Shown: positions 12,712-21,840 of the stretch, in pieces
Numbering within the stretch: position 1 is the stretch's first letter
Layout of the letters: the number at the start of each line of letters is the position of its first letter
Virus record (IMG/VR): IMGVR_UViG_3300046642_000567
Coordinates: 1-24,415 of that record
Origin: a virus
Direction: 5' to 3' (one strand)
DNA: 24,415 bases
The notes under the pieces: model-generated
The model's database searches: none
The model's input: the letters and a program-made list of their open reading frames with translations, nothing else
Told to the model about the DNA's origin: nothing
Made by a program: the position numbers and the translations under genes

Positions 12712-13349
12712 CCTGCCGTGAAGCCAGCCGGCACCACGCCGACAAATGCGCTGCCGCCGAAATTGGATATCAGGGTGTCCGCGCCGCCAAAACTATCGGT
12801 CGCGAATGCTGTTCCCGCGTTCGGAATGCTGGCGCCGCCGACGCCTGTTGCCGGATTGCGGGCAGCATTGGCGTTCCAGTTGCCAGCCGCGCCGAGACGC
12901 CACCACGCCAATTTCGCAGTCAGATCTACCGCAACACAGATCACGGTGCCGCTGGTAATGGTCCCGAAGGAAATGCTCGATCCACCCGTACCGCCAACAG
13001 TGATGGTTGACGCCCCATCGACATAGACAATGCCACCTTGCACCAGCCCGCATTTGCCGGTCCCAGCATTGGTAAACGTCTGCGTCGACACCGAAAGTGA
13101 TCCAATTGCCAGGCCAACTCCGCTATTGGCTTGCGCGGCATTGAATGTGGTTTCCCAATAATATTGGCCCGATGATTTCGAGGAAATCGAGCGGACAAGA
13201 CCGGTCCACCCCGCTGTTCCGGCTGCTGTCAGATTGCCGCCGGACAGCGTGATGTGCGTATCCTTGTCGGCCGGATTCAGAGTCGTAGGCGTTATTGGCA
13301 CTGCCACTATTCCCGAGCCGGGACCGGCACCCAGTAAAGGAAGCGACAT
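12699..13349 (-). CDS. SPRY/B30.2-like beta-sandwich virion protein
   Basis: A 216-residue beta-rich protein. The ATG at 13349 shares one base with the preceding stop (TGATG). After a short N-terminus, the sequence 'KDTHITLSGGNLTAAGTAGW', 'SSGQYYWETTFNAAQANSGV', 'AGTGKCGLVQGGIVYVDGAS', 'SGTVICVAVDLTAKLAWWRL' and 'NPATGVGG' follows the SPRY fold pattern. That pattern is yyWE (partner surface), GvG and the 'vgValDl..k.iwf' core. Such modules in phage tails are thought to bind carbohydrate or protein ligands as adhesins. Neighbouring genes encode other tail-tip proteins. Family placement is by pattern and would need profile search to fix. Confidence 0.7.
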   Translation of the reverse strand: MSLPLLGAGPGSGIVAVPITPTTLNPADKDTHITLSGGNLTAAGTAGWTGLVRSISSKSSGQYYWETTFNAAQANSGVGLAIGSLSVSTQTFTNAGTGKCGLVQGGIVYVDGASTITVGGTGGSSISFGTITSGTVICVAVDLTAKLAWWRLGAAGNWNANAARNPATGVGGASIPNAGTAFATDSFGGADTLISNFGGSAFVGVVPAGFTAGWPV

Positions 13350-13870
13350 CAGGCGGCCTTGTATCCGCTGGCCGAGACCTTCGTGCTCGAACCCGTGGTG
13401 ACGTTGGCGCAGTAGATCGCCGTTGCCGTCGTTGGCTGGCGCAGCGGCGTCGGGAAATCAATGGAAGCACCACCGTATGCCGCCGCCGCGGGAATAACAT
13501 ACAACGTCGTGCCACTGGCGCCGTCCTGGATGATGATATCGGTGCCGACCGTGGCGTGGGAATTACTAACCGTGATCTGGGTGATGTAGTTGCGCAGGCC
13601 GGCCGCTGGAGCAGCAAGCAGCGACGTGCTTGTGGTGCCCGTCATGGCCGTGGCGATCGTGCCCGAAACGTAGTTGGCAGAACTGACGCCCCCGGAGGAT
13701 GTGACGGACAACGCGCCGCCAGTAACCGTAACCGCCCCACCGAGCCCATCGGCCAGTACGTTGCCTTGCGAGTATGGCCCTACACCCGTGCCGCTTTCGT
13801 CCCAGACCCGCATGTTGCGCGTGGTGCCAGCAGCATCCTTGATGTTGAGAGTGGTCCACGATCCAGGCAT
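13349..13870 (-). CDS. small beta-rich virion protein
   Basis: A 173-residue protein starting at an ATG at 13870, immediately after the upstream stop. It is Gly/Ser/Thr/Ala-rich with beta character: 'TLNIKDAAGTTRNMRVWDES', 'GTIATAMTGTTSTSLLAAPA', 'NYITQITVSNSHATVGTDII', and an end 'TAIYCANVTTGSSTKVSASG'. The second half looks like a beta-sandwich head/tail decoration or tail-tip fibre protein found in rhizobial siphophages. No enzyme motif. Structural role inferred from position and composition. Confidence 0.7.
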   Translation of the reverse strand: MPGSWTTLNIKDAAGTTRNMRVWDESGTGVGPYSQGNVLADGLGGAVTVTGGALSVTSSGGVSSANYVSGTIATAMTGTTSTSLLAAPAAGLRNYITQITVSNSHATVGTDIIIQDGASGTTLYVIPAAAAYGGASIDFPTPLRQPTTATAIYCANVTTGSSTKVSASGYKAA

Positions 13871-14065
13871 TTACCATCCTCCAGCAAGGTAATAGGCAGA
13901 GTCATAAAATTTCGAAAAATCTAGACTCCAGATTACGCTATCGACCGGATAATCCTCCGGTGAATAGATCGTGCCGGGACGAATGGTTGTCGGTGGTTCG
14001 CCGGAAGACGACCCGATATTGCCGGGTTCGAAAATCGCGGTAATGCAGTTGTCGAGCAATGGCAT
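13871..14065 (-). CDS. small virion-module protein, unknown
   Basis: A 64-residue protein. Its ATG (14065) overlaps the preceding stop by one base (TGATG), and the next gene begins immediately after its stop. Sequence: 'PLLDNCITAIFEPGNIGSSS', then 'GEPPTTIRPGTIYSPEDYPV' and an aromatic end 'FSKFYDSAYYLAGGW'. No known domain. Because it is tightly packed between the hub and a beta-rich virion gene, I take it as real and possibly a minor tail component. Confidence 0.6.
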   Translation of the reverse strand: MPLLDNCITAIFEPGNIGSSSGEPPTTIRPGTIYSPEDYPVDSVIWSLDFSKFYDSAYYLAGGW

Positions 14066-16113
14066 CAGAGCGGCCCTCCTCGGGGGAACGCGGCAGTTGG
14101 CGGCGTAAACGAGGCGTCGGTATGATACCGGGCAACGCCCTTGGTAATGCGAACCTCGTCAACCCAACCTGTCATCGGTGTACCGAACCAATTGTTGTCC
14201 CCGATCTGAACAGGCGAGGAACAATCATGTATGCTGCTATCAACAGGCGTGATGCTGGCCAGCGGCACACCGTTCTTGTAGATTCTTATCTTGCCGCTTG
14301 AATCCTTGTCGACCGCGACATGATACCAGACTCCGACAACCATAGCGGCGCCGCTGGAGACCAGACTCACATTGAAGGTGGATCCGTCCGCTGACGATCT
14401 AAAACGCAGTTCGCCTCCCAGCAACGCTTCAAGATTCCAACCATAATTTGTTGGCTGGAAGGACTGACAGATAATCGTATTAACAGCCGCGGAAAGAATG
14501 CTGAAACGCACCCAGCATTCAACCGTGAACTGATCGGAATTGGCGGCCGACAAGTGCCAGTCCGGACTGTCTGGGAAACCCAAAAACTGGCTAAGAGCAC
14601 CGTTGAGTACCAACGATGACGATCCAAATTTGTATTGCGCGGTATCGATCTCACCGCCGTTGGGAACACTGGAGCCGGTTCCGTGTAGCTTCAGACTTTC
14701 ATCCGTAAAGCCAGGCGCTCCCGTTGAACCATCAATGTCCTCAAACCCCAGCAGCAATACGACATAAATAAAATATGGATCGGTGCTGTCATCGACCACC
14801 AGCGAACACCGCAGAATGCTTTCAGCAACAAATTCCACCGCATAGTTCTGGCCGTGCGTGGTCTCGATAATGTGGAACACCTCATTAATGAAGTCGTCGC
14901 CCAGATTCAGAAACGCCACCAAATCTCCCGGCTCGATCTGCAAACCATACATCATGGCCGTCCCGGTGATTTTCTTGCGGGCCACTTCCTCCTGGTACTT
15001 GGCGTATGTCACCAGCGACATCCGCGTTCCGGAATCGAGGATCATCGGCAAGTAGATCGATTCCGACGACACCGAACTTGACACATTAACCGGTACCCGT
15101 GGACGCATCGCCTTGCTGGGCACGATGGTGTAATCCGCATCTGGATCGATGGTACTGAGCTCGAGTTCCCTGGGCACGCTGGTGGTTGCTGCCCTGGCGA
15201 GCACAGCCTGGCCGCTCAGTCGCGTCTTGTCGAGATTGATATCCGCCGTTACCACGACGCCTCGATCCACGATCCGCAACTTGTCGGTTTGCAGGATGTC
15301 CCACGATTTGTAGAAGCGACCGAACTGCTGGACGGTCCCGAGAAACTCCGCGTCGGCTGCGAAGATCATTCCGCCGCAGGCGTCGGTAACGCCGATGGTC
15401 TCGAATTGCGCGGACGTGTAGCCGACCCAGGGGCTATAGGCCAATCTGGAAAACCCTTCTCCCAAATTGATCATGTCGCCGACGCTGTCGGCGATCAGCG
15501 CCGCGACATAAGGTATTTTCTTGAATTTGGTATTGGCGAGCGGCAGATTTTGAAACCAGAGCAGCATTTGCGGCCGATATGCCACCGCCTGGGCGCCGTA
15601 ATGCGCGATCTCGATCGGGTCGGCTGCCTGCGTCAATGTGCCAGAGTACCAGCGATAACTGAAACCCTCGGCGGAAAACCCGTCAGCCGCGGTCCACACG
15701 ACTTCGCTGTCAAACGCGATCTCGCGCAAACTCCTGATACCGTGCGGATCGGCCGGCACCCCGAACGAAATACAGAACGTCGCGGCGCCGTTCTCGACCC
15801 AGGGTCCCGCAATGATCTCGCCACCTATACGGGCCAGCCCCAGCACCGACAGTGGCACTATATGGCCGTACAAACTGTACGATGTCTCGACCGGATTGAC
15901 GCCAGTCGAGGTAGCAACGGCGGCGGGAGTAGCGGGAGCACTGGCCTGGCCGACCAATCGCCAATAACCAGTGGAATTTCGGTCAGGCGACCAGACATAC
16001 TGGGTTATTTGCCCGCCGATGGCCCCTATGCTGCCCGGATAGGCGGTCCACGTCCCTCCGTAGCCACTTGGATCATTTGGAGTGTAGATGTTGGGATCGT
16101 TTTGCCAGGCCAT
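14065..16113 (-). CDS. tail hub / baseplate protein with fused C-terminal LamG-like domain
   Basis: A 682-residue protein. The N-terminal roughly 450 residues resemble the hub (gp15-like, Phage-tail_3) proteins of gene-transfer-agent-type tails: 'SYSLYGHIVPLSVLGLARIG', 'IREIAFDSEVVW' type segments ('LREIAFDSEVVWTAADG'), 'LADVGDMIN' type ('IADSVGDMINLGEGFSR'), 'PSKAMRPRVPVNVSS'. The last roughly 220 residues are a concanavalin/LamG-like sandwich ('GSSSLVLNGALSQFLG', 'FTVECWVRFSIL', 'GVWYHVAVDKDSSGKIRIYK', 'MTGWVDEVRITKGVARYH'), which would bind polysaccharide. The hub is about half the length of classic GTA gp15, so part of the baseplate region is missing or moved. The fusion is the notable point. 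Confidence 0.8.
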   Translation of the reverse strand: MAWQNDPNIYTPNDPSGYGGTWTAYPGSIGAIGGQITQYVWSPDRNSTGYWRLVGQASAPATPAAVATSTGVNPVETSYSLYGHIVPLSVLGLARIGGEIIAGPWVENGAATFCISFGVPADPHGIRSLREIAFDSEVVWTAADGFSAEGFSYRWYSGTLTQAADPIEIAHYGAQAVAYRPQMLLWFQNLPLANTKFKKIPYVAALIADSVGDMINLGEGFSRLAYSPWVGYTSAQFETIGVTDACGGMIFAADAEFLGTVQQFGRFYKSWDILQTDKLRIVDRGVVVTADINLDKTRLSGQAVLARAATTSVPRELELSTIDPDADYTIVPSKAMRPRVPVNVSSSVSSESIYLPMILDSGTRMSLVTYAKYQEEVARKKITGTAMMYGLQIEPGDLVAFLNLGDDFINEVFHIIETTHGQNYAVEFVAESILRCSLVVDDSTDPYFIYVVLLLGFEDIDGSTGAPGFTDESLKLHGTGSSVPNGGEIDTAQYKFGSSSLVLNGALSQFLGFPDSPDWHLSAANSDQFTVECWVRFSILSAAVNTIICQSFQPTNYGWNLEALLGGELRFRSSADGSTFNVSLVSSGAAMVVGVWYHVAVDKDSSGKIRIYKNGVPLASITPVDSSIHDCSSPVQIGDNNWFGTPMTGWVDEVRITKGVARYHTDASFTPPTAAFPRGGPL

Positions 16114-16117
16114 TCAG

Positions 16118-16945
16118 CTAAACCTGCTGCGCCGCGGCGGCTGTCCCCGTGAAGTGAGGCTCTCCCTGAAAATTGAGGTAGTTATTGTACTTGCCACAGC
16201 CGGTCGCGCCCATCGTCTTGTCGCAGCCCGGCCACAACGTCACCCCCTGCCCCGGTGTCACCAGCCGCGCGGAGGGCAGATAAGTGGTGATGGTGTGAGA
16301 TGCCTGCACCCAGTTGGCGATCTCGAGAGAAGTACCACTGTCCAGCAGCAGCACACCCTGGGTAAACCAGCCGTCCGGATTGCCCAATGCACCAACCGTG
16401 AAATTGTAGGCGTCTACGACCGCTCCAATCGTCGTCAGAACCTTGTATGAATCCGGATTGACACCGCACAATTCGGAATACAGGTCCGTGCGACACATCG
16501 GCGAGCGTTTCTGGGTCATCAGAATCTTGCCGAATGCCGCGGCCCCCTGAATGTCGAGCACCAACTGATTCTCGACATTGTAGGTAATGTTGCCGATCGA
16601 CCCGGTAAACAGCAGTTTCGGCGTCGCCAGGTTCATGCGATCGACGATATAAATCTGGACCGCAGCCGCATCGAATAGACCGACATCAATATCGTTGGAA
16701 TCAAACACCGTGCCGCGGTTATGCACAGCTACGATTTGCGCGCTCGGCATCTCGCCGTTGTTGGTGTGCTTGACGGCGCTGATCATCAGTCCCGGCACCA
16801 CATTCCAGGTCTGGCCGCCGATCGTAATCGGTTCATCGGATTCGGCGATGCGGTAGATGTTGCCATCCTTACGGGTGACGGTGCACAGCCGCGCAGGAAA
16901 CCCGACCACCGCTGCGGTAATGTTGAGCGGGCCGAAGATTTTCAT
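16118..16945 (-). CDS. DUF2163 / BR0599-family tail protein (GTA gp13-like)
   Basis: A 275-residue protein. The N-terminal half fits DUF2163 ('FPARLCTVTRKDGNIYRIAE', 'PSAQIVAVHNRGTVFDSNDI', 'LLFTGSIGNITYNVENQLVL'). The C-terminal part is BR0599-like with 'KRSPMCRTDLYSELCGVNPD' and the Cys motif 'GCDKTMGATGCGKYNNYLNF', followed by 'QGEPHFTG'. In gene transfer agents this protein sits at the tail tip between the distal tail protein and a peptidoglycan-cutting cell-wall peptidase. Here it directly precedes the hub; no NlpC/P60 gene intervenes. Confidence 0.85.
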   Translation of the reverse strand: MKIFGPLNITAAVVGFPARLCTVTRKDGNIYRIAESDEPITIGGQTWNVVPGLMISAVKHTNNGEMPSAQIVAVHNRGTVFDSNDIDVGLFDAAAVQIYIVDRMNLATPKLLFTGSIGNITYNVENQLVLDIQGAAAFGKILMTQKRSPMCRTDLYSELCGVNPDSYKVLTTIGAVVDAYNFTVGALGNPDGWFTQGVLLLDSGTSLEIANWVQASHTITTYLPSARLVTPGQGVTLWPGCDKTMGATGCGKYNNYLNFQGEPHFTGTAAAAQQV

Positions 16946-16949
16946 TGTG

Positions 16950-17582
16950 TCAGTACTCGCCGATCACTTCCCTGATCGAAATCGAGTTCATGGAAGCCAC
17001 GTCGGCCTCGTTCAACACCACCGGCAACTGATCAGTATCGAATCTGACCGGCACGTCGAATTCACCGCTCCATGTCAGTTGCGCAGTCGAGGCAGGCGCC
17101 GTCGTGAATGTCACCATGCCAGACGCAGAGATCGTATAGGCTGTGGTGAGAACGTTATTGATCTTGATGACCGGCGTCGAAGCCAGCAAGGTGATAGCGC
17201 GAACATAAAAGAAGGAACCCGCAGTGCCATATATGATGGCCTGCGGATCATAGGTCTTTGTCAGTTGAAACTGTGTCTGCGAACCCGTGCCGGTGCCAAA
17301 CACTTCATTAGTAGCGGTGTAGTCACCCCAATCACGAAACCGAAAAGGATAGAGCGAGCCGAAATGACCACGCCACAATGCGATAATGGTCTTGAAGTCT
17401 CCCAGCGGATCTGCCGAATTCTGCAATCCATACGACAGATTGCCGACGCACCGACATTTTGTCCATTGCGCAAACCGCTGCTCGTTACCGCTTATCGCCT
17501 CTTGGATGACGTTACGGAAGGTCGGCCCGAACTGACTTCCCTTCTCGATGTAGGCTGGCAATCGGTAAGCTGGAATCGTCAT
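16950..17582 (-). CDS. DUF2460 distal tail protein (GTA gp12-like)
   Basis: A 210-residue protein with an ATG that overlaps the tape-measure stop (ATGA). Distinctive family sequence is present: 'FPTFRN' type N-terminus ('GPTFRNVIQEAISGNEQRFA'), 'GHFGSLYPFRFRDWGDYTAT', 'GTGTGSQTQFQLTKTYDPQA', 'VTFTTAPASTAQLTWSGEFD', then 'VPVRFDTDQLPVVLNEADV' and 'IREVIGEY'. This family forms the distal tail disc at the end of the tail tube next to the hub. Order with DUF2163 downstream and tape measure upstream is as in gene transfer agents. Confidence 0.9.
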   Translation of the reverse strand: MTIPAYRLPAYIEKGSQFGPTFRNVIQEAISGNEQRFAQWTKCRCVGNLSYGLQNSADPLGDFKTIIALWRGHFGSLYPFRFRDWGDYTATNEVFGTGTGSQTQFQLTKTYDPQAIIYGTAGSFFYVRAITLLASTPVIKINNVLTTAYTISASGMVTFTTAPASTAQLTWSGEFDVPVRFDTDQLPVVLNEADVASMNSISIREVIGEY

Positions 17583-20500
17583 TGCGTCACCGATCTTAAC
17601 TGCTTCGCGAGGTTCTGGTTGTTCTGGAACATGGTTCGTCCGACATCGTCCTTGCTGGCGTTGCCGGCAATCATTACCGGGGAAGATATGTTGATAGTAA
17701 GATTACCACCGCTCGCCGTTCCCCTCCTGCCGGTCATCGGATCGACATAGATCCGCTCGCCACTGGCGACCGGAATCGTCGCCAGCATGTTATCATTCGC
17801 GCTGCTGCCGCCCGGCACATCGACATAACCACCGGACGCCATGCCCTGCGATCTAAACCCGATGTGACTGGTCCGTGGGTCTTGAGTGTAATACGGGCTC
17901 AACAATTCGCTGTTGGCTTGGGTTGCTGACGTATTGCTATCGGTCGACTTTGTCAGACTATCGATCGAATTCTGAAGCGAGGCGATCTTCTGATAGTTCT
18001 CGGTGGACGCCGGCAGGCCCTGAACGTAGCCCAACTCGCTCTGGTAGGCGGCGAGCTGCCCGGCTGGATTGCGCTCGGCCGTGGCCTTGGCTATGGCTTG
18101 GTCGTAAGTCGCCAGCGTATCGGCAGCCGCCTTGTCCGCTAGGGCTTGGTTCGTCTGGTTTAGTTGCGTGTAGTCGTAGTTGATTGACAAGTTCTTGCCG
18201 ATGCCGCCGCCGCGATAGGCTACGCTCAGATTGGGATCGGCGGTGAAACCAAGCTGCCCCGTCGGCATGACGTTTGGCGCGAAGATGCCGTTCTTCATAA
18301 CGAAGGCCAGATCCGCCGCGGTCTTGGCGGCGCGTGCGGTGTTTTCGGCAGCCATGTCCGTTGCGGCAGCAACGCGCTCCGCTGCCATGGCGGCCCCGAC
18401 AAAACTTGTCTCCAATGTCCCCGCCGACAAATCCATTTGCCCAAGGGCATCCACCCCTTGCTTCGTCTGCTTGACGAGACTGCTCGCGCCCTCTGTGGCG
18501 TGAAAGATATGCTGACCTAGCCTGGCGGTGGCACCTCCACCAAGATCAACATTCTCAACAAAGGCTTTTGTATCCTTCAGTGCGGAACTCCTGGCAGCGG
18601 CTTCATCGTTAGTCTGTTTTTGCTGGGCAACTTGTTTGGCTAATGTCGCATCAACCCCATCATGGATTAATTTGTTTTTCATCGCCTCCGCTTCTGCTGC
18701 TCGTTTCCCTTCCTCGGTGATCGCCTCCAACACCGGCAGCTGATTTTGCAGATTCCACAGCGTCTCTTTGGCCTGCGCGTTGATCGCGGCTTCCGTTGTT
18801 GCCCGGTTCATTGACGCCTGTAGAAGTGCCTCGGCCGGGTCCTTGGTCTTCTCCAGAATATCATAATAGTCCTTGGCATACTGCGCCTGTATCTTGGCCG
18901 CGCCGCCGACGGCTTCGATCACCGGCAATTGGGCTTGTTGCGCTTCCAGGGAACGCGCTGCCGCTGCGGAAACGCCGTCCCATTTTTCGCGAAGATCAGC
19001 TACTCGAGCTTGGATTTCCTCAAGTACCGCAATTTGATTCTGAAGGCTCTGCTCGATACCGCCCTTATCATCAAGGGGCTTGCCAGCAGCGGCAGCGGCT
19101 TCCTTGGCCGCTTTAAGGTCAGCTAATTGTTGCTTCAGTTTATCAAGCTGCGCAATTTCCGGTGTCTGGTCTTCAATGACTTTTATGCCTTTTCCAATCA
19201 ACAAATCCTGCTGTTGTTTAACGCCAGCAAGCGAAGCAGCTAATTCTTTTGCCGTCCGCGCCTGCTTTTGCGCTTCGGTTTCCCACACCTTGTAAGATAG
19301 GATAAATCCAGCCCCTTCGGCTGCCATCTTAAGCGTGTTGACGAGCCCTTTCCAACCTGCCTCAAGCAGTGTAATGGTCCCCAATGCTCTTTTGTTCGCA
19401 TCTGCTACCGCATCTATGATGGCCTGCTGTGCTCCTGCGACGTTATTCATGGCCAGCATGGTCCGAACGGTATCTCTCAATGCGGGATCAAGTGCCCCAT
19501 AGACTTTTTCCAGATCATCGACCGCCTTTACCAGATTGCCGCCAAGCGCCTTAGCCAAAGCGTCGGTGGCTTCCTTGGCATCCTTGCCCGCAACGATCGC
19601 ATAGCCCCGAACAGCGTCTTCAACTCCCTTTAGCTTGCTGATATCGATATTGCCGGTCTGGGCGAATGCCGTTCCGACGTCCCGCCGTTCTCCAGGCGAT
19701 AGCCCTGTAATGCTTTCCTGCGGGCCAATATGCGCAAACTGGTTGATCTTGGCTGCGGTCGCGCCGCTCTGTCCGCCGATACCAAGCAACGAACGCTCGA
19801 TCTCTTTCTGCGCGCTTGCAAATTGCGATGCAGAATATAGTGCCGCCGTGCCAATTGCCGCCACGGCGCCAACCACCAAATTGATCGGCGTAAGAAAACC
19901 CTTTGCAGTCTCGATCATCGAGCCGATCATGCCGCCCGCCTGCTTGAACGCACCGACGATGCCGCCCTCGCCCGACGCCGCAAAGGCCAAATGATTCATC
20001 TGCGATGTCAGCGCCTGCATCGGCGACATGCCCATCGCCACCATCTCAACCATGCTGCGCACAGCATGGAATGCAGCCTGGCCCTGTCCAGCGAGTCCCT
20101 TATGCGCGTCGGCTAGGCCATTCACTGCCGTCTGCGCGCTCCCAAATTGTCTTACTGCCATCTGACTGGCTGCGGCATATTCTTCCTGACTGATTTTTCC
20201 TTCCTTGAGTGCCGTTCGATAACCAATCATCTGCGTGGCAATCCTACCCTGTGCCTCTTCCAGTGGATTCATCGCCGCACGCAATTTATTAATCGACGCA
20301 ACCTGTTCTTCCTGGGCTTTTGCTGCCGCCTCGAATTGCGCCGCGTAGGCCTCGGTGCCACCAGCCCGCTGCACAGTTATGCCCGGCCCAGCCGTGACTT
20401 CGGCTTGCTTCCGACGCGCGTTCTCGGTCGCCACCGCGAGCTCATTCAGTTTTTGGGTCTGAGCCGCAACCTTGGCATTAGTGATTTCGTAATAGGCAGC

Positions 20501-20758
20501 GAGTTGTTGTTGCGTACCCACACCTGCTTCTGCATATTTTTCATAGCTTTCATACGCCTTGCGAATATTCTCCAGAGCCCTGGCTGTTTCATCGTAGCGC
20601 GCGATGCTGCTCTGTAAGCCCTGCGAAAATACTCTGTTTTTACCGGTCGCGTTTTCCTGGGCGATTGCCAACCCATCGATGTACGACTTCAATTCGGCGA
20701 GCGCGGGCTGACCTTCCACTTGCAATCTATAGACAGCAGTCTCTACCGTCTCGGCCAT
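17579..20758 (-). CDS. tail tape measure protein
   Basis: A 1059-residue protein; GAGG lies about 10 bases before the ATG at 20758. Residues 1-270 are long helices with Gln/Ala coiled-coil character. A conserved block ('MEMVAMGMSPMQALTSQM' type; seen as 'VEMVAMGMSPMQALTSQMNH') leads to a hydrophobic stretch ('FLTPINLVVGAVAAIGTAAL'), as in TMP_2 proteins. The middle has loose internal repetition ('QAQLPVIEAVGGAA' and 'QNQLPVLEAITEEG'). The C-terminus 'GGYVDVPGGSSANDNMLATI' is typical of tape measures. It sets tail length and is ejected or seen as the DNA channel. By the usual ~1.5 angstrom per residue rule the tail would be on the order of 150 nm; this is an estimate. Confidence 0.9.
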   Translation of the reverse strand: MAETVETAVYRLQVEGQPALAELKSYIDGLAIAQENATGKNRVFSQGLQSSIARYDETARALENIRKAYESYEKYAEAGVGTQQQLAAYYEITNAKVAAQTQKLNELAVATENARRKQAEVTAGPGITVQRAGGTEAYAAQFEAAAKAQEEQVASINKLRAAMNPLEEAQGRIATQMIGYRTALKEGKISQEEYAAASQMAVRQFGSAQTAVNGLADAHKGLAGQGQAAFHAVRSMVEMVAMGMSPMQALTSQMNHLAFAASGEGGIVGAFKQAGGMIGSMIETAKGFLTPINLVVGAVAAIGTAALYSASQFASAQKEIERSLLGIGGQSGATAAKINQFAHIGPQESITGLSPGERRDVGTAFAQTGNIDISKLKGVEDAVRGYAIVAGKDAKEATDALAKALGGNLVKAVDDLEKVYGALDPALRDTVRTMLAMNNVAGAQQAIIDAVADANKRALGTITLLEAGWKGLVNTLKMAAEGAGFILSYKVWETEAQKQARTAKELAASLAGVKQQQDLLIGKGIKVIEDQTPEIAQLDKLKQQLADLKAAKEAAAAAGKPLDDKGGIEQSLQNQIAVLEEIQARVADLREKWDGVSAAAARSLEAQQAQLPVIEAVGGAAKIQAQYAKDYYDILEKTKDPAEALLQASMNRATTEAAINAQAKETLWNLQNQLPVLEAITEEGKRAAEAEAMKNKLIHDGVDATLAKQVAQQKQTNDEAAARSSALKDTKAFVENVDLGGGATARLGQHIFHATEGASSLVKQTKQGVDALGQMDLSAGTLETSFVGAAMAAERVAAATDMAAENTARAAKTAADLAFVMKNGIFAPNVMPTGQLGFTADPNLSVAYRGGGIGKNLSINYDYTQLNQTNQALADKAAADTLATYDQAIAKATAERNPAGQLAAYQSELGYVQGLPASTENYQKIASLQNSIDSLTKSTDSNTSATQANSELLSPYYTQDPRTSHIGFRSQGMASGGYVDVPGGSSANDNMLATIPVASGERIYVDPMTGRRGTASGGNLTINISSPVMIAGNASKDDVGRTMFQNNQNLAKQLRSVTQ

Positions 20759-20767
20759 TTTCTAACC

Positions 20768-21463
20768 TCAGATCGGCGCGCTGAAAAAGATCGCAGGAGA
20801 CTCGACAGTGGCGCCGGCCAGCCGATCAGGCCGTTGCCTGGCGCTGTACCGATAGCCTGATGTCGTCTTGATCAGTAATCGCTGGTTCTTCGTCAATGTC
20901 CAGGCGCCGAGATCGACATATTTCATGCTGACTTTCGCCCTTCCCCTGGCTTGCGCTTTGACCATTTCCGTAACGCGATAATAGATGCGATTGGGCACCG
21001 AAATCAGGAACGGCCGCGCGCCGTGCTGGGCGCGGCCGATTTCCAGCCGTCTTGCATACGGCACTGGATTGGCGATGTAGATGATATCGCCCGGCTTGAA
21101 TGTTTTCGGCACCGTGGTCCCAACCGGTGTGTCGTTGACATAGACAGTATGTGAATTCTTGTATTTGCCGCTGCCGGTCGTCGGCGATGCTTTGATTAGT
21201 TCATCCAGTGCGAGTTGGATTAGGTCGGATAGGTAACGGTAATTATAGACAATCGGGCCGGGGACGACGACGGACTCGAGATTGCTATTGCCCTCGCGAT
21301 TGGCATAGGCCTCCCAGTACGGGTTAAGTCCCTTTGACCTGTTGTCGGCCATGATCCTGTCGTGGCCTGCGTATGCCGTCCGTAACAACAACTGCTTGCC
21401 GTCAGCCTCGACCTTCTTCGGCCAGTCAATAGTGACGAACTGCCGAATCAGCTTTGTGCTCAC
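20768..21463 (-). CDS. tail module protein with HK97-gp10-like features
   Basis: A 231-residue protein with a GTG start that overlaps the preceding TGA (GTGA). The segment 'PGDIIYIANPVPYARRLEIG' followed by 'ARPFLISVPNRIYYRVTEM' is the pattern of HK97 gp10/neck proteins ('NxxPYAxxLExG'). The N-terminal 100 residues are unlike gp10 and contain aromatic/charged segments. Its position between the chaperone genes and tape measure is not where gp10-type neck proteins usually lie, so the identification is provisional. A role in tail completion or as a tail-associated factor is possible. Confidence 0.55.
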   Translation of the reverse strand: MSTKLIRQFVTIDWPKKVEADGKQLLLRTAYAGHDRIMADNRSKGLNPYWEAYANREGNSNLESVVVPGPIVYNYRYLSDLIQLALDELIKASPTTGSGKYKNSHTVYVNDTPVGTTVPKTFKPGDIIYIANPVPYARRLEIGRAQHGARPFLISVPNRIYYRVTEMVKAQARGRAKVSMKYVDLGAWTLTKNQRLLIKTTSGYRYSARQRPDRLAGATVESPAIFFSAPI

Positions 21464-21840
21464 GTTATTTTCTTCCGCTCGGCCTGCATTTTTTCGGCGT
21501 GAACGTTAGCCCTGGTGACAGACAAGGTCATCATCACTTCAGTTTCCCACGGCAACAGATCAATCTGCATCAGCAACGACCACGCACGCAGACCTTCCCA
21601 GGTGATTACCGGATACGACATGCCGCCTGATGCCATGCCCATCGAGTGCGTCACAAACCAGCCCCAGAGATAGCCAAGAGGCTCGGGAAATGGTGGACCC
21701 TCCGGGCTGGCCAGGGCTGCTGCCTTGATGTTCCCAAGCGCGGCGAGTTGCCGGGCGGCGGACTCGAATTGCTCGCCCTCGGTAGAGCCGTCAGAGGTTG
21801 GACGGCCCTTTCTAAATTCGACCTCGGCCCATTCGATCAA
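21460..21840 (-). CDS. tail assembly chaperone, -1 frame segment (GT-like)
   Basis: The open frame is given from a TTG at 21840 (126 residues), but it lacks a good ribosome-binding site. Reading back in the -1 frame from the slippery site gives 'LAGLIEQ' joining smoothly to 'LIEWAEVEFRKGRP'. Downstream comes 'EPLGYLWGWFVTHSMGMASG', 'GMSYPVITWEGLRAWSLLMQ', 'IDLLPWETEVMM' and a charged tail 'ERKKIT', the pattern of the second chaperone segment in GTA-like tails. Product expected: a 266-residue fusion (133 + 7 + 126) with the upstream chaperone. It would contact the tape measure during tail assembly. Confidence 0.8.
   Translation of the reverse strand: MIEWAEVEFRKGRPTSDGSTEGEQFESAARQLAALGNIKAAALASPEGPPFPEPLGYLWGWFVTHSMGMASGGMSYPVITWEGLRAWSLLMQIDLLPWETEVMMTLSVTRANVHAEKMQAERKKIT

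Noticed and set aside
13295-13924. 209-codon plus-strand frame across the small virion genes
   Set aside because: Antisense to two coupled minus-strand genes with consistent composition and start/stop overlaps.
15289-16152. 287-codon plus-strand frame over the hub gene, and a 297-codon one at 16857-17750
   Set aside because: Both are antisense to well-supported tail genes and lack domain signatures; long shadow frames are expected in GC-rich DNA.
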